In this document: positions 61,694-64,000 of the stretch, piece after piece
Position numbering within the stretch: the stretch's first letter is position 1
Layout: every line of letters begins with the position of its first letter
Origin: Asaia bogorensis NBRC 16594
GTDB lineage: Bacteria > Pseudomonadota > Alphaproteobacteria > Acetobacterales > Acetobacteraceae
NCBI RefSeq assembly: GCF_001547995.1
Contig: NZ_AP014690.1
Span: 2,477,001-2,541,000, forward strand
Length of the DNA stretch: 64,000 bases
Reading direction: 5' to 3'
Notes under the pieces: model-generated
Databases searched by the model: none
Told to the model about the DNA's origin: nothing
The model's input: only the letters and a program-made list of their open reading frames with translations
Position numbers and translations under genes: made by a program

Positions 61694-63337
61694 ATGCTGC
61701 GTCTGATAGGGTCCCGCTACCATTTTCGCAGGGCCGTGCCGAAGGATATCCAGCCTCTCCTGAGGCGGTCCGAGATCTCCCTTTCGCTTGATACTTCGGC
61801 TAAACTCGAGGCTCGCAGACGGGCGGCACAGCTATATGACCGGACCGGACAGTTCTTCGATAAGGTGCGCGCCATGAGTGACTCGAAAGCCCGACCGCCC
61901 ACACCAGACGAGATCATCACTTTTTATGAGAGCTTCGTTCGCGATACCGAGTCTGCCCATGCCATCGAAATGCGCCTGCTCGAACTCAAGCATGAGAGGG
62001 AAATGACAGAGGTTCAGGTACGTTTCCTCGAGTTCAACAACCTCGTGACGCGTTTTCTCTCCATCATCGGCCCCTATCTTGCCAAGGATACAGAGCGGCT
62101 CGAAACGATGCGGAAAATCGTGAAGAAGGATCTGCCTGAAGCGCGTGCGGAGGCCGCTAATCTGGCCGCTCAGGTCAATCTCCTGAAAAGCATCGTCGTC
62201 GACATTGGAACCGCCACGAAGAGCGAACCTATCGCCCCAGTGCCGCTGACTGCTGAACCAGACCCACGCAAACTATCCATGCCGAGGAAAAAGCTTGCAA
62301 GCTCTGGTTCCCGCTCGAAGCTTCTTACAGTAAGCATGGCTGCGGAGCGTTTTATCTATCCAGATACCAATCGCTCAGAGGATACGAAACGCGGCACGCG
62401 CAAAGCGCTTAACCTGTTCATCGATGCCTTCGGCGACATGGAGGTCGAACGGATTACCGGCGAGACGGCAGGCGAGTTCCGTGATCTCCTCTTCCGCCTT
62501 CCCTCCACCCATGGCAAGGAACGCAACGGCCGCTCGATCCGTGACGAGGTCGCTCGCGCTGAAACCGAGAAGCTCGAGACCATCAGCGCCAAGACGGTCA
62601 AGAACCACTTCTCTCGTCTCTCCGCTCTTTGGGCGCTCCTGTTGCAGCGTGATCTGGTGTCACGCAATATCTGGGCAGGCTGGGACTACCATGTCACGAA
62701 GAAGGTCGAACGACGCTGCTTCAGCGACGCTGAGCTGGCGCAGCTCAGCGCGACACCATGGCCGAGCCGCATGCCCTCTGCACGCACGGCAGCCGCAATC
62801 ATCAATATTGCTGCCTATACAGGTATGAGACTGGGTGAGATCTGCAACCTGCGATGCGCCGATATCGAGATGATGGAAGGTATCGCCTGTTTCCAGGTCC
62901 GCCCGCACAGCGAGAGCGGGTGGTCCCCAAAGACACAAGCTGGCACACGCATTGTACCAATCCACCCTGAGCTGATTGCAAAGGGTATTCTGTCTTTCAT
63001 GAAGCCCGATCAGGTCTGGCTGTTCCCGGATCTGGTCGTCACAAAAACGGGCGACCGCTCAGCGAGCTTCTCTCAGGCCTTTGCGCGTCTGCGAAGCAGA
63101 GCCGGTCTCCCCAGGGAAGTCTGTTTCCACAGCTTCCGGCACACAGTCTCGACCAAGCTGCGTAATACCGGGCATGAACTACGCGAAATCTGGATTGATC
63201 GTCTCCTGGGGCATGAAGCGACGCATCGCAGCCAGGGGACCATGAACTACACCTCCGCAATTGACGTCCCTAATCTCAAGCGTGTTGTCGAGGCAATCAG
63301 TTACGAGACGCTTGATCTAGCGATTACCGACAGGTGA
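61694..63337 (+). CDS. Tyrosine recombinase / phage-type integrase
   Basis: 547 residues from the ATG at 61694. The N-terminus (RLIGSRYHFRRAVPKDIQPLLRRSEISLSL) is the DUF6538-type arm-binding start. The catalytic domain shows TGMRLGEICNLR with the first Arg near residue 379, HSFRHT (His-x-x-Arg, about 479-482), LGHEATHRSQG and the nucleophile in MNYTS near 519. All active-site residues are present. Integrates DNA at tRNA 3' ends; direction and distance from tRNA-Leu fit an island whose left end is here. Confidence 0.94.
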   Translation: MLRLIGSRYHFRRAVPKDIQPLLRRSEISLSLDTSAKLEARRRAAQLYDRTGQFFDKVRAMSDSKARPPTPDEIITFYESFVRDTESAHAIEMRLLELKHEREMTEVQVRFLEFNNLVTRFLSIIGPYLAKDTERLETMRKIVKKDLPEARAEAANLAAQVNLLKSIVVDIGTATKSEPIAPVPLTAEPDPRKLSMPRKKLASSGSRSKLLTVSMAAERFIYPDTNRSEDTKRGTRKALNLFIDAFGDMEVERITGETAGEFRDLLFRLPSTHGKERNGRSIRDEVARAETEKLETISAKTVKNHFSRLSALWALLLQRDLVSRNIWAGWDYHVTKKVERRCFSDAELAQLSATPWPSRMPSARTAAAIINIAAYTGMRLGEICNLRCADIEMMEGIACFQVRPHSESGWSPKTQAGTRIVPIHPELIAKGILSFMKPDQVWLFPDLVVTKTGDRSASFSQAFARLRSRAGLPREVCFHSFRHTVSTKLRNTGHELREIWIDRLLGHEATHRSQGTMNYTSAIDVPNLKRVVEAISYETLDLAITDR

Positions 63338-63540
63338 ACGCAGAGAAGCCTAGACATTTCAGGACGTCCGCTTCCGCTTTATATCGGGCGTACCGCTGCC
63401 CAGATCGCTTTCCGCAAAGCGAACATGACCAGCGCAAATCTTTATTGCTATTCGAAGGCAGTGCGCGGACCGGGCCGGATCTGGGACGAACACTGCTGAC
63501 AACGGCCAATTGCCCGGCCGTCCGGATGTAGGGTAAACTT
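63338..63540. other. Region after the integrase
   Basis: About 200 bases with a short open frame from 63334 that overlaps the integrase end and has no clear ribosome site. No convincing gene; nothing else seen. Confidence 0.35.
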
Positions 63541-63685
63541 GTTTTGTGCGCCAGCTACCTGTCTGGCTGCGGCCGACAATGAGCTGATCAGCTTCCGAGT
63601 TGGCGGCGCGCTGCGGTTTCAGCGCGTGGATATTAAGGACTGGATCAAGCGTAAAGCCGGTCCAAAGAGGGATAAAGAGAGATGA
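63541..63685 (+). pseudogene. Frameshifted excisionase/HTH remnant
   Basis: The C-terminal part of an excisionase-type DNA-binding protein is split between two frames: AADNELISFRV ends in frame 1, and after one extra T at 63599-63601 frame 2 continues GGALRFQRVDIKDWIKRKAG and PKRDKER to a TGA at 63683. The N-terminal helices are missing or scrambled and an in-frame stop lies upstream. The TGA overlaps the hsdM ATG, as in intact HTH-hsdM operons. Confidence 0.6.
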
Positions 63686-64000
63686 CCGGCCAGGAACAAC
63701 GCGCAGTGCTACAACGGAAAATCTGGGACATCGCGAACGATGTGCGTGGCTCGGTCGATGGCTGGGACTTCAAACAGTATGTCCTTGGCACGCTCTTCTA
63801 TCGGTTCATCAGCGAAAATTTCGCCTCATATATCGAGGCGGATGACGAGAGCATCGACTATGCGGCTTTATCCGATGATGTCATCACTGATGACATTAGG
63901 GACGACGCTATCAAGACCAAGGGCTATTTCATCTACCCTAGCCAGTTATTCGCCAATGTAGCGGACAACGCCAACACCAATGACAGCCTGAACACCGATC
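63682..64000 (+). CDS. hsdM: Type I restriction-modification methylase subunit, 3' partial
   Basis: The first 106 codons only; the frame is open to the window edge. RKIWDIANDVRGSVDGWDFKQYVLGTLFYRFISENFASYI is the N-terminal helical domain of HsdM, followed by an acidic linker (DDESIDYAALSDDVITDDIRDD). AAAGAGAG lies before the ATG, which overlaps the stop of the HTH remnant. hsdS and hsdR should lie to the right of the window. Methylates adenine in a bipartite site to protect from the cognate nuclease. Confidence 0.92.
   Translation, partial: MTGQEQRAVLQRKIWDIANDVRGSVDGWDFKQYVLGTLFYRFISENFASYIEADDESIDYAALSDDVITDDIRDDAIKTKGYFIYPSQLFANVADNANTNDSLNTD

Noticed and set aside
63334-63531. 65-residue ORF after the integrase
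   Set aside because: Starts inside the integrase stop region, no ribosome site and no family; LLTT near its end may be part of the decayed HTH gene but cannot be shown.
1-64000. CRISPR arrays, insertion sequences, rRNA genes
   Set aside because: No regularly spaced direct repeats, transposase frames with flanking inverted repeats, or rRNA-like stretches were seen.

Overview
The window looks like chromosome of an acetic acid bacterium (Acetobacteraceae, alphaproteobacteria). The evidence is the GC-rich coding style, four large TonB-dependent receptors (TBDRs) of the type seen in that family, an L-idonate 5-dehydrogenase, acetolactate decarboxylase, a class I fructose-bisphosphate aldolase and a YdeP-type molybdoenzyme. 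The genus cannot be fixed from the sequence alone; something Asaia- or Kozakia-like is a guess.

Layout. 1-3.1 kb: three coupled glycosyltransferases (polysaccharide synthesis). 3.1-14.8 kb: a divergent MocR regulator and an apparent organosulfur operon (SfnB/DszC-like flavoenzyme, DszA-like monooxygenase, SsuD, FAD oxidoreductase, MFS carrier, TBDR), with two matching 18-bp palindromes in the divergent promoter region. 15-20.6 kb: a 56-residue ORF, a secreted phosphoesterase overlapping a di-haem peroxidase, an SPFH protein and CbiD. 20.7-26.8 kb: two TBDRs flanking idonate dehydrogenase. 27-31 kb: a small lipoprotein and a muramic-acid recycling operon (sodium-solute symporter, MurQ, AnmK). 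31-33 kb: glutaminase and acetolactate decarboxylase. 33-38 kb: a manganese module (MntR, MntH, TBDR) with MntR-box-like sites before mntH and the TBDR. 38-42.4 kb: YdeP, FdhD and a nitrate-reductase-associated protein, facing MobA. 42-53.6 kb: amidohydrolase, aldolase, polysaccharide ABC exporter, SLT-SPOR lipoprotein, peroxiredoxin, DUF1643, POTRA protein, POT peptide carrier and CbpA-like co-chaperone. 53.7-57.6 kb: a NodT/HlyD/DUF1656 efflux set with no FUSC protein beside it, then two small membrane proteins. 57.6-61.5 kb: a five-gene coupled cluster that begins with a PotA-like ABC ATPase lacking every catalytic motif, a PotD-like binding protein and a 142-residue stub of a permease, then YcgN and a YgjP-like metalloprotease. 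61.5-64 kb: tRNA-Leu(UAA), a tyrosine integrase, a frameshifted HTH remnant and the start of hsdM, i.e. the left edge of an integrated island carrying a type I restriction system.

The most unusual items are the degenerate ABC locus (57.6-60.3 kb), the MocR/TBDR organosulfur operon with no linked ABC importer, and the probable MntR-controlled TonB receptor. Three genes too short for ordinary ORF calling are also proposed (56-residue ORF, 47-residue lipoprotein, 47-residue membrane protein). All functions are inferred from reading protein sequence; no database search was run.
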